This document shows, one piece after another, positions 9,745 to 19,742 of a stretch of 64,000 nt of DNA. Position 1 is the stretch's first letter. Each line of letters opens with the position of its first letter. The notes under the pieces are model-generated. The model was not told the origin of the DNA. It was given only the letters and a program-made list of their open reading frames with translations, and did not search any database. The stretch is from Seminavis robusta (taxonomy: Eukaryota > Bacillariophyta > Bacillariophyceae > Naviculales > Naviculaceae): NCBI GenBank assembly GCA_903772945.1, contig CAICTM010000022.1, forward strand, positions 1-64,000, read 5' to 3'. A program made the position numbers and the translations under genes.

Positions 9745-10890
9745 ATGCTGCTTCGATCCCTTTACCACCGAAACAACCATCGCAGTATGGGTGGCGGTGA
9801 TCCTCTCGCCCTCAATGGACACCACAAGGACAGAGCCTTCCCGACCAAAACCATCGCAGACGGTAACCAAAAGCCAGTCCTTACAAATGCCAGCAAACAG
9901 CCTGTGGTGCCGATCAATGTCATCAACCTTGATAAAGACAAGGCACGATGGGGCAAAGTGATCCTTGAGCTACAAAATAAAGGAGGACAGCTTGTGGAAC
10001 GATTTCCTGCTGTTTATGGGAAGGCTCTTTCAGAGGAAGAGCTGGTTGCCAACACAACGCCATTGGCACGAATCTTCTGCACTCGTCCGGTCATCGGCTG
10101 CTTCCTTTCTCATCGGAATGCTTGGATGAAAGTATTGAAGTCAACCAAGTTTCCTTATCAAGTGATTCTCGAAGATGATGCCATCATTGCCTGTAACAAC
10201 TTTTCAGAAAGGATCCAGGACCTTGTGGAAGAACTTGAATCCAATGGAGAGACGAGAGATCAGTGGGATATTCTCATGCTTGGCGGCATTGCTTGTGTCC
10301 ATCCAGAGCAAGACTATGGGTTGAACATATTAGATGCCATGCTGGTGGGTGGAACTCGGAAACCACGCTTTATTGATAATTCTACCAGGATCCATGTCCC
10401 CTACAGACCCGAAGGGTGCCATGGTTATGTTGTGTCAAAACGCGGCGCTCAAAAGCTCTTGCGACGAGCATACAAAGCCAACTTCATGGTGGATGAAGTA
10501 GCGTTTGGAGATCCTACGAACTCAAGTGTTTACATCTGCCATCCAATGCTGGTCTACCAAGACCAGACATTGCCTTCTACCCTCGGAATGAATGAGGTTG
10601 GGTGGGGAATCTCGCGATGGATTCCCAACTGGGACGTGGATCCCTACACCAAGGTGAAATTGAAGTGGGCGGTCCGTGAACCATTGATTCAGATGGGGCG
10701 CCTCGAGCTCATCTTGACTACAGAGCGCTTGATCCAAACGGCCATTGCAGGAGTACTTCTAAATCTTGTGCTGTTTGCCCTCGGTAAAATCCCTGCTCTT
10801 GCAGTCCCTCTGCCGGCGATTTTAACCTCTGGCACTTTGAAATTGTTTGTCCACATTATGTTAAATACAAATGAAGGTATTGACATCTAA
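9745..10890 (+). CDS. Glycosyltransferase family 25 protein
   Basis: The 381-residue protein begins at the ATG at 9745. The GT25 fold is recognisable: VINLDKDKARWGKV near residue 55, the acceptor/donor-site block VIGCFLSHRNAWMKVL near 112, the DxD-like metal-binding motif VILEDDA near 135, and GCHGYVVSKRGAQKLL near 225. Family members transfer galactose or glucose to collagen-type hydroxylysine or lipopolysaccharide. The acceptor here is unknown. There is no clear N-terminal signal. Two hydrophobic stretches at residues about 330-370 could anchor the C-terminus. Part of the 3' end is duplicated in inverse orientation at 7660-7870. No intron is needed. Confidence 0.85.
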   Translation: MLLRSLYHRNNHRSMGGGDPLALNGHHKDRAFPTKTIADGNQKPVLTNASKQPVVPINVINLDKDKARWGKVILELQNKGGQLVERFPAVYGKALSEEELVANTTPLARIFCTRPVIGCFLSHRNAWMKVLKSTKFPYQVILEDDAIIACNNFSERIQDLVEELESNGETRDQWDILMLGGIACVHPEQDYGLNILDAMLVGGTRKPRFIDNSTRIHVPYRPEGCHGYVVSKRGAQKLLRRAYKANFMVDEVAFGDPTNSSVYICHPMLVYQDQTLPSTLGMNEVGWGISRWIPNWDVDPYTKVKLKWAVREPLIQMGRLELILTTERLIQTAIAGVLLNLVLFALGKIPALAVPLPAILTSGTLKLFVHIMLNTNEGIDI

Positions 10891-11388
10891 ACCAACCACC
10901 CTTTGTCCTCCCAACGCAATGGGAGGATGCCGCCAATGACACTGGATTCGATTCCGTTCTCCACCTGGAAAGGGGACAGCTGGATCTATATAAGTAATAA
11001 ATGAAGACTGAATTTACTGTGAACACTCCAATTGCAGCTAGAGCCAGGAGAGCACCACTTTGACTTTGACATACCGATATGCTGGAAATGGTTGACATAG
11101 ACTGGGTAGAGGGTTGAAGCTCATTGATGAGTGGGAGGTGACAGAAGAGACGTCTCGGATCTTTTTAGAATAGTGTGCATGGCTGAGCTGCTAAAAACAT
11201 TCTGTGCATACAGCAAGCCTGTGCCGAAGGAACTACAATGTGAGAGGGTTGCAACAAGGTGATAAAAATATGTAAATTGGACAGCGAACCAGATATATCT
11301 TAATTTTGCAGTGCCATTTGTTGACGATCTGGTCGCGAAAAAGAAGAAACCCCAGATGAGAGTTGAGTCGTAGTGTTATCTTTGCAAC
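10891..11388. other. Intergenic, 3' of GT25 and 5' of gamma-glutamyl hydrolase
   Basis: It includes a TATATAAG word near 10985 but no gene. The upstream region of the hydrolase has no assignable promoter. Confidence 0.4.
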
Positions 11389-12420
11389 ATGCTCTGGTCT
11401 TCCTGCATTGCTCTCTCCTTCGGCTTGAGTGTGAATGCTGCAATTTCAGTATCGGCACAACAGACTTCATCGCCTGTGATTGGGATCTTGAGTCAACCCA
11501 TCGGTCTCAGGAAGACGGATCAAAACACGGAACAGAAGGAAGAATATGTAATTGCTGCAAGCTATGTGAAGTGGCTGGAATCTGGTGGGGCTCGCAGTAT
11601 CCCGATTCCTTATGACGCTGGTCCAGGCATGGTGAAGGATCTGTTTGGTCAGATCAATGGACTGCTATTGCCAGGAGGAGGCTCTGCTGTACCTCCCGCT
11701 GTCCACCAGTTGTTGAATCTTGCGCTGGACGAGTCTTTTCCCGTCTGGGGTACCTGTCTCGGTTTTGAATACTTGGTACAAGTCCTATCATCCAATTCCT
11801 CTCTGCCGGTTCTCACGGATGGATTTGATGCCGAAAACAATAGTTGGCCACTTTTGAATGTTCAACGGCGGCAGCTCTATCAAGATGACAGAATCTATCA
11901 GATTGTCAGACAGAAAAATGTTACTTCCAACTCCCACCATATGGGAGTGGAACCAAGTGCATTTCGGAACAATGAAAATCTGAACAAACTCTTTGAAGTG
12001 ACATCTGTGAATGTGGATGGCCATGGTCGACCTTTTGTATCGACGATTGAACCCAGAAATCCTCATATCATGCCAATTTATGGTGTACAGTACCACCCAG
12101 AAAAGAATGCTTTTGAGTATGGCACATATGCTGGAACCAATATTCCGTACAAGGCCATTGATCACTCGGAAGAAGCAGTAGAATTCTCGGCTTATGTGGC
12201 ACGATTCTTTGTCCGGTTGGTCAAAGCTCACAATGACAATAATCATGATGGCAGCAGCGTTCATCGACATCACTCCTACACCAAACACAGGCAATACCCC
12301 TTGGTGCAAACCTATCCCGTCAAACAAATGCTGGCATTCGAACAGTACTACGTCATACCATCGGCGAAACAACTGGACAAAACGATAAAGCAATCTGCAT
12401 CGAAGCTATTGCGGGGTTGA
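11389..12420 (+). CDS. Gamma-glutamyl hydrolase (class I amidotransferase-like peptidase C26)
   Basis: The 343-residue single-exon protein has an N-terminal hydrophobic signal (residues 1-22, ending near AAISVSA). PVIGILSQP opens the catalytic domain. GLLLPGGGSAV at about residue 91 is the oxyanion-strand loop. The nucleophile is Cys123 in VWGTCLGFE and the catalytic His is His236 in YGVQYHPEKN. These match gamma-glutamyl hydrolases, which remove gamma-glutamate residues from folylpolyglutamates in lysosomes or vacuoles. The signal peptide fits vacuolar or secretory delivery. Several NxS/T sites are present (for example NSS, NVT). The C-terminal 60 residues after the catalytic domain are His/Lys-rich and not conserved in the family as I know it. 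Confidence 0.9.
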   Translation: MLWSSCIALSFGLSVNAAISVSAQQTSSPVIGILSQPIGLRKTDQNTEQKEEYVIAASYVKWLESGGARSIPIPYDAGPGMVKDLFGQINGLLLPGGGSAVPPAVHQLLNLALDESFPVWGTCLGFEYLVQVLSSNSSLPVLTDGFDAENNSWPLLNVQRRQLYQDDRIYQIVRQKNVTSNSHHMGVEPSAFRNNENLNKLFEVTSVNVDGHGRPFVSTIEPRNPHIMPIYGVQYHPEKNAFEYGTYAGTNIPYKAIDHSEEAVEFSAYVARFFVRLVKAHNDNNHDGSSVHRHHSYTKHRQYPLVQTYPVKQMLAFEQYYVIPSAKQLDKTIKQSASKLLRG

Positions 12421-12753
12421 TTGCAAGACTACTCGTACCGGCACGTTCCAGGCCTGGAGACTATTTTTGGTTGGAAATTTGGTAATCCTGTTCTGTTCAT
12501 GAGATGATCCAGCGATTGGATGACTTTCGCTGGTACCGTAGCCAGCTTGTAGCTATAGGACATCACCGCGTGGCAAATATACACGGGGAATTCGCTTTTA
12601 GAAGCAAGGCGCGTCTTTCTGAAAGCTTTGCAACTTGTTGGTGCAGAGCCCCTTCGTTATGCCCGCTCAGTGAAGCATGCGTTCGTATGGTGGTACGTTT
12701 GTGGATTATTGTGCTGTGGAATTCTGCATTACGGTACTTCTGATGTGGAGCAT
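12421..12753. other. Intergenic between two convergent genes
   Basis: It contains the 3' flanks of the hydrolase and of the channel gene. No separate gene is seen. Confidence 0.4.
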
Positions 12754-14282
12754 CTATCGCTTTGGCACTATCGGGGCCGTCGCCTCTTCCAAAGTCAATG
12801 TTCCAGTTCTATCTCTATCGAGCAGATCAAAGTTGTGCCTCAACACCTCCACCGCACTCAACGACAGCCGGCCTGAACAGTCAAATAGAGGCATGAGTGG
12901 ATGGTTGGATTTGCAGACACACCACAACAACGCCAGTACAACGCGTTCTTACCTTGTCTCAGCAGCTGCAATACAATGAAATCACTCAAATGAATAAGTG
13001 AATCTTTGGGGGTTGTCAAGTGCTTGGCCAGGTCGAACTCAGCCTCTGATAACGGCCTTGTGAGTGCAGTGGTTTCCATGGCTTTTACGTGCCCCGCCAC
13101 CAAGACCTGAGCAAAATGACCTAGCGTCAAAGCAAAGAGAGGTATTCCAAACAAACAAAATACGCCACAAAAAATGGCAGGGTCTGTTGGCAGAATGCCT
13201 TCCGCGTTGACATCAGGACCGGTCAGGCCTCCAGTGGCAAGGGCGCTGACCGCAAAATGAGTTGCTGTAATGGGATCCCAGTGCTGATCCAAAATGCCCC
13301 AGGCGATTCCGCCACCAACCCAAAGGACAAATACGACATAAATGCGATGCTCCAATGCCCACAACTGCTGCAATCGAAAGCCAATGTAGAATTTCAGCTT
13401 TTTGAGTGGATGGATATCTTTAGAATTTTGAATATTCTCTCTTTGCACGACCTTGACTAGTCGATCAATGCCTCGGTAGCAGCCAACAAACTCCTCAAAG
13501 TGAATGACACCGTCTTTGAGACGATCGAACTTGTTCCATAGTCGACCTATGCCTTCCTCTGTAATTTGTGGCATACCTTGCCGAATCAGTGCGGTAAATT
13601 CATCCCGACTCAGGACGCCATCGTCACCAACATCCGCCTTGTCAAAGGTTTCCCTGGCCAACAAGAGTTGGTACTCCTGTACGGCAGGCTCAGAAATGTT
13701 TTCCATGGCATCTTGAATAAAGAGTGCCAGAGCTCCTCCCACAATGGATGCCCCCAGAAGAATGTAGAAGATTGTGAATGCCTTGGAAATGAGGAGTGTT
13801 TCTTTGACATCGGTACAGAATCCAATGGACATTCCAGCATCGACGGCATAAAAAAACGATTGGGGGAGAGGCCACTTGTTGCAATAGGAATAAAACAGAG
13901 TGCCGGACGTGATCCAGATAAGGACAATGGTCATGCAGCGGGCATAAAAGGCCAGTGGATTGTATTTAGCGCCAGTACTAGTACTAGTAGTCGAAGCAGA
14001 GGAAGAGGTGGCTGTGGTTTTATTTGTAGATGTAAGGGAGGAGTTACTTTGATCGTCCAAGTTTTCACTTCCACCACGGAGACTGAGACTGGTGCGCCTC
14101 GTTATTGCACTGCCGTGGCAACGACGGCAAGTTCCAAATAGACTGTGTCGACTACCGGTAGGATATCTGTAGAAGTGATTTGATCGGCTTGGTTGCCACC
14201 TGTGTGATGCTTCTACCAATTGGTAGTTGTCCCGCCAGAGGTTGGCGATCGCGACAAGCAGCAGCAAAGTACGACTGTACAT
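12754..14282 (-). CDS. Two-pore-domain K+ channel-like protein with EF-hands
   Basis: I read this as exon 12953-14282 and exon 12754-12872, with an 80-bp intron (GTAAGAA donor, TTCAG acceptor) that keeps the frame; the product is 482 residues. It has an N-terminal hydrophobic signal, a Ser/Thr-rich spacer after LSLRGG, then membrane segment and pore loop 1 (VDAGMSIGFC, about residues 147-156). Two EF-hand motifs lie between the pores (DKADVGDDGVLSRDEF near 214 and the weaker WNKFDRLKDGVIHFEEF near 249), followed by pore loop 2 (SALATGGLTGPD near 346). The second exon adds a third EF-hand, LLDRDRTGTLTLEE. The loop order fits K2P/TPK channels, but neither filter is the usual TxGYG/TxGFG, so ion selectivity is uncertain. 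The central EF-hands differ from plant TPKs, where they are C-terminal. An organellar location is possible. Confidence 0.8.
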
Positions 14283-14605
14283 GTTGTCATGTGCATCACA
14301 CTAATCAAATCTGAACTGTAGAAGATGCCTTTCCTCAGATCCAAGATCCAAGCTTTCAGAAGAAGAAGAAGAGAGGAAAGATCTTGAAAGTTTGCGCTCG
14401 GGTGAACACCTGGTACGACTGTATCTTGTGAGCGCCGAGGAGCCGCCCCGTCGTGCAAGTTTAAGGTTAGAGGCTTTAAGTGTTGGAAGAAAGGGAAAAG
14501 GGGAAAAAGGGGAAAAAGCCGAATAAGTCATCAGTCATCAGGTACAGTACCGGTATGATGAAAACCATTCTCACAACAGTTGTTTTGCGACTGGCCACTG
14601 GCCAA

Positions 14606-14671
14606 CGACCTTCACAGCCAGCGTTGTTACGTTCCACTCGACCTTCACAGCCAGCGTTGTTACGTTCCACT
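14606..14671. repeat. 33-bp tandem duplication
   Basis: Two consecutive copies of a 33-bp unit starting CGACCTTCACAGCCAG lie about 40 bp upstream of the first arrestin-like gene. Confidence 0.9.
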
Positions 14672-14704
14672 GTGGATCTATTAGAAAGAGATATCTAATC
14701 CACC

Positions 14705-17242
14705 ATGATGCGCTCACTGCTTGGCTCTCAAACGGGTGCCCCTGTCAAGCTCAAGATCTACCTGAATCATCGATGTACGTCTGTCATACAACTTTGGTCT
14801 GACTAGACTCGACTCGACTCGACTCTGCAGTTTGCCTCATTTTTCTCCGTTTTTTCTGTTCTTCCGTATCTGTAGCTGCTGAAGCTGGAACAGCTCTGAA
14901 AGGAAAGGTTGTCTGTGAAGTGACATCCAAGGATATCGTTCAGGGAGAATCCATTGATTTGTCTATTTCGGGACGGGAACTAGCTGCCTTGAAGGATGGG
15001 TAAGCTTCTTTGGTAGCATGATTGTATGCAATATCTCGACATTTGTTCATTCATTCATGTTGCGTCCTTGCAGAAAAACAGCGGAAAGAAAGTTTTGTCG
15101 CATGGAAAAGCGACTAGATGAGTTCCGTGGTCGAGGATTGGGACCGCGCCGTCATTATGTATTTCCCTTTGCCATCAAGCTACCAGCATCATTGCCTGCC
15201 TCGTGCCACTTCAAGATGCCAAGCAAGGAGGGAGTTTTGCAAGTCGAGGTAGGAAACATTCTGTCATTCTGTTATAGATTGGAAGACTGCTCTGAGAATT
15301 CACAATCCAATCCATGCAAACTAACCAAACCAACCATTTCCATTCATGGTTCAAACATATAATATCATGCAACAATCATCAGTACAAACTCATTGCCCGT
15401 GGGTATTCCACGAAGACGGAACACGTATTCAAAGTGACTTCAGCACCCTTACCCGATAAACGAATTGTTAGTGTGCATCATCCTATTACCAAGGCTGTCA
15501 AGTCTCTCGGAAGGATTGAACAAGGCACAATCTCTCTGGCCGCACAGGTCAAGGATTCCCATATAGGTAGAGGGGATCGGATTCAACTGGCATTGTCCTG
15601 TCGCAATGATTCACTGGTCGATATACAACGAGTCGATGTCAAAGTACAAGAAGTTGTTGCGGGAAGCGCACAGCGAGCGAAAGACGGTAACTTCGACGAG
15701 AGCAAAACCTTTAAAGAGACTCTGTATACAGAGAAAGAGACGAATCTGAAGGGTCTGCTTCACAAAGCAACAACCAACGAACAAGTCCGGAAGTCACAAA
15801 GCATGTCGCAGGCAGATAAAGCGCAACAATTCGCAGAAATATACACGGAATTGGCAGAGAACAAATTCTTGTTGGAGTTTCTGTGTCCTATGAAAGCAAG
15901 AGACAGTTACAAGGGAAAGCTCCTCCATGTTAAGCACTTCATCAAGGTCAAACTGATGACAAACTCGGTCACTGACAACCCTTCCATAGTGATTCCGCTC
16001 AAAATTGGCAATCCTCCAGTACCTCGGCAAACAACCCTCGCGTCGCAAAGCTCAAGGTCGGTACGATGTGATCTCAGAAGGAACAGATCGGCATCGGAGC
16101 TCATGATTCCGATTGCCCTGACCTCCTTGGATGTCCTACCCCCTCCGATGCCGATAGCCCCGCCAGAAACACAGGTTCCTGAACGTGCAACCACCACCGC
16201 GGAATCGAGACGTGCTCCGCTCACAAGAAGTCGTTCGAACGATGAGTCTCATTCGACTTTCTTCGCACCACTGCCCCCCCCGATGACAACCAACATCGGC
16301 TCGATGACTCAATCTACACCCGTCCTCCCACCAAGCGCACCACTGCCAGCAATGACACCACAACTCACAATCGACCCGCCTCCAAGTGATCCTCCACCAA
16401 GTGCTCCCCGGCCAAGTGCTCCCCCACAGCCCATGTCATCTTCTCTTCCAAGTCTGCCTCCGGCTGCGATACCAGCGACGACGGTCACGTCATCTATGCC
16501 CACCTGGCCTACATATCAGCAACCTGAAATAAGTCCTTCTGCTCCATTCTTTGAAGACGTCCAGGCCACGATTGTTTCGGCCGTGCCTGTCCCGTCAAAT
16601 TCCGAGGATGCTCCCGTAACAGTTATTGATCCAAGCTTTATTGTGTTGGGAGGAGGCGCCATCGTCCTCGGGGAAGGAGCCGACTACTGCAACACTAGCT
16701 ACAACAGCATTCCTCCGAGTCAAACCCCTCCTGCGCTCCCCTCTTTGAGTAGTCTTTTCTGTGAGATGCTCCTGTCCGTGGAAGACTACGACATCATCAA
16801 GGCCAAGCTTCTGGATCCTGCTTGGAGGGTTCTGTTTTCCACCATATCTGCTTCTGAGTTTGGCAGCATCATTGCCCATGTCAATGTTGATTTTGATCAA
16901 CCAAGGGTGGCTGCAATCTTGTCGCCAGTAGTCAATGGTGGCCAGAACTTGACGTGTGAGTATTGTGCTGCCGCTGTCAAGGGCACCACCGAATGGAACC
17001 GGCCAACCATGGTTGAACGGCTCGCTCCCTCTTGCGTCGACCTCCAGCAAAACTATCATCTGATTCGTTCTGAACTGAACGAATGGGACCAGATCATCAC
17101 TGCACGCAGTTTGGGACTCCCACAGCAGCAACCAGGAGAGCATCTTCTACCGCAAGCTCCGGCGGGGAACGTAGTGCAGCCTTCACCGCCACCGCGACAA
17201 GCAACCCCACAGCAAGACTCACAACAATCATTGTGGGTTTGA
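14705..17242 (+). CDS. Arrestin-fold protein with Pro-rich linker and C-terminal DUF4476-like domain
   Basis: Exons 14705-14774, 14876-14999, 15074-15248 and 15383-17242 join in frame with GT..AG introns to give 742 residues. The N-terminus VKLKIYLNHRSAEAGTALKG is an arrestin_N start, and LKGKVVCEVTSKD continues it. The second arrestin lobe starts near YKLIARGYSTKTE, with the LSCRNDSLVDIQRV block conserved in the neighbouring paralog. After about residue 330 there is a long Pro/Ser-rich linker (many PPxSAP words). The last 150 residues contain LSVEDYDIIKAKLLDPAWR and CVDLQQNYHLIRSELNEW, resembling DUF4476 helical bundles. Alpha-arrestins usually recruit ubiquitin ligases to membrane cargo by PxY motifs; I see no clear PPxY. 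It is in tandem with the gene at 17912. Confidence 0.85.
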
Positions 17243-17911
17243 TGCAGCATCGCATGTCTCCTTTTCGGTTGGATCGTCGGCAGCCAGAACATGATATTCT
17301 TACATTTAGTTTACTGGCTTGAACTTCATCTTACTTGTTCTTAAAAATTTCTTATCCGGTGCCTCACTAAGCCTGCCTCAGCATCCGTTCCAACATACGC
17401 TGTAGGCAGACTCTCCTTCGGGTCTGTCTCTTCCCTGCACAGTGCTGGTACCGGTACCAGTGAGGTCTCCTCCACCCTACCGTAGCCTGAACGAAAGGCG
17501 GCGGCCAAATTCCGTACGGACGACCGAGACTGGTCCCAGTACTGGTACTTTCGAATCACAGTCAGTGTCAAGCAGCTGTGCTATCTCAACATTTCTAATT
17601 CGAGTAAGATCCAAGCCATGATTGGGTTCAACGTTTGCCGTTATTTCGTCGATGATACTCTGCCATTTGTCGGCAAGAGCTGGGCGGATCAACTCCTCGC
17701 TCCTCATTTTTTTGGCCGTTGCGTGGGACGGGATTGCATGGATGATAGATCCAACAGAACGCCAAACGGAACATCAATACACTTGCCGATTTTCTGCGTC
17801 CTGTCCCGGCGCAGAACAATGCATCTTGATCCCAATACCGGAAGTCGTTCTCTCGATCTGTGAGGAATGCGATGCTTCCTTCACAACTAAAGTTTTTGTG
17901 ACAAAGAAAAG
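17243..17911. other. Spacer between the tandem arrestin genes
   Basis: It includes GGTACCGGTACC near 17448 and a minus-strand 76-codon frame (17477-17707) that looks faintly coding (ALADKWQSIIDEITANVEP) but has no recognisable family or splice partner. I do not call it a gene. Confidence 0.4.
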
Positions 17912-19385
17912 ATGACAAGCTATATCAACGCTTTGACCCGTGCTTTCGGATCTGATCATGGTACCCTCAGTGTCGTGTTGAACGACAAAGAAGGCGGTGA
18001 GTGATACAAGAGGGGCAACCGTATCTTTATCGTCTACTGTATCCTTCACTAACAATGACAGTCTCCGTTGTCAGTCGCCAGAGCGGGATGCGAGCTTGGA
18101 GGGACAGTTGTCCTTCAAGTAGATCAGGAGTCAACCGGAGGCAAGATAGAGGTCGAATTGGTGGGGAAGGAAAAAGCAATTCGAAAGAAGGGGCCTATGG
18201 ACTTGTAAGTTACGACAAATCACTGGAGGCTGAGATTTGTCAAAAAGGCCGCTCATCAGATTCTCTCATTGATTCCTTTCGCCTAGGTGCAAGGACCATG
18301 TGTTCTTTACAGCTACAGTGCCCGTTTCCGACTTGTCCAGATCGAGGTTGAATCCAGGAGAGATGAGGCTTCCCTTTTCGGTCAATCTTCCCGGTTCTCT
18401 GCCATCATCCAGTATGCACCGACTTGGAGTCGGAGATGCGGGCTTTAACATTCAATACAAGCTCACTGCCCGAATGGGAAGTTGTCACAAGTCGATTCCA
18501 GTGGCGATTGCCGCTGCGCCCCTCGAGCATCAGCGGGCACCTTTTGTCATGCAGCCTGTCACTCAACCCGTGATATCCGTGAAGGGAAAGAACCTCGGCT
18601 CTATCTGCGTGGCGGCCAGTGTCCAGAACATTCATATCCGAAAGGGAGAACAGCTTCGTCTTTCATTGTCTTGTCGAAATGACTCTCTTGTCAAGATCCA
18701 ACGTGTAGAAGTAAAAATGGTGGAACTTTTGAATTGGGGATTGAAAGAAGGTTACAGCAAGACCAAGGTCAACAAGACCACACTTGCCAACATTGATGAC
18801 CTCAAACTACCAGGTTTGGAGAGGGAAAACGCCAACAAGTCCAACATTGTGGAGGTCAACCACCCAACGATGGAAGAACAGATTGCCAAGTACACCTCTA
18901 TGCACGACAATTTGGCTTCGGGGACTAGTTCAGTGGAACTGGAATGCCCAATTCGAGCTAAAGATTCCTACGCTGGGGTACTGGTGGACATCAGACACTA
19001 TCTCAAAGCGAAGTTCATTACAGACACGTACGGTGTGCAGCCTTCCATCAAGATTCCATTGAAGATTGGCCTACCAGACGAAATTCCCAGGTCAAGCATT
19101 CGGCTGACTTCTGCAGCAGCATCCACAAAGATAGCATCGGTGGCTTTGGCAGAACTGCCCAAGGAAAGATCGCCTGGCTGCAATAACAATGAGCTTCCAC
19201 TGGCCTCTGCAGTTCCAATACCCTCCTCTCCGGGAGCCAAGGACTTCGCAGTGGAAAGAGCAGTAGAACCAGCCCCATCATTGAGGCCAAAGAAAGTGAA
19301 CTTCCACCAAGCAGTGACGGGACAAGACTGTTTTGAAATTGAGACCAATCTACAGGATTTGATTCCCATGGTGCCCTCTACCTAG
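17912..19385 (+). CDS. Arrestin-fold protein, tandem paralog
   Basis: Exons 17912-17996, 18075-18204 and 18287-19385 splice in frame (phases 1 and 2) to a 437-residue protein. It begins MTSYINALTRAFGSDHGTLS; the arrestin N-lobe follows with GGTVVLQVDQESTGGKIEVE. The C-lobe carries the same signature as the upstream gene, LSCRNDSLVKIQRVEVKM, and IPLKIG near residue 350 matches IPLKIG in the paralog. It lacks the long Pro-rich linker and the DUF4476-like tail. Head-to-tail arrangement, shared intron logic and shared motifs point to local duplication. The function is inferred only: membrane trafficking adaptor or receptor regulation. Confidence 0.85.
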
Positions 19386-19742
19386 GTAGTGACTGAAGTC
19401 GAAAAAAGTGCTTGCGATCCATTTATGAGACATTGGCCTGTATATTGTATAGCAAGGTACCCACGCCAATATCGGTGTCCGACGTAGCACCATGTATTCG
19501 GTGCGAACAAAAATAAGTCAATGAACTTTTCAACAGTTTACAGACAGGTTCACAACGGTGAATTCTCGACTGATTGGCACACAATCGCGCATATTCTAGC
19601 TCTAGAAACCCATGACGTCCACATTCCTGTTGACGCGTGCTTGGCTGCTTCACCTCACAGGACGCACATTTACGGATGAATGTACGTAGCAAATGTTCGC
19701 CACGGCTCCAAGCTTTCGCATGACAAACGACTGAGGGTCCAC

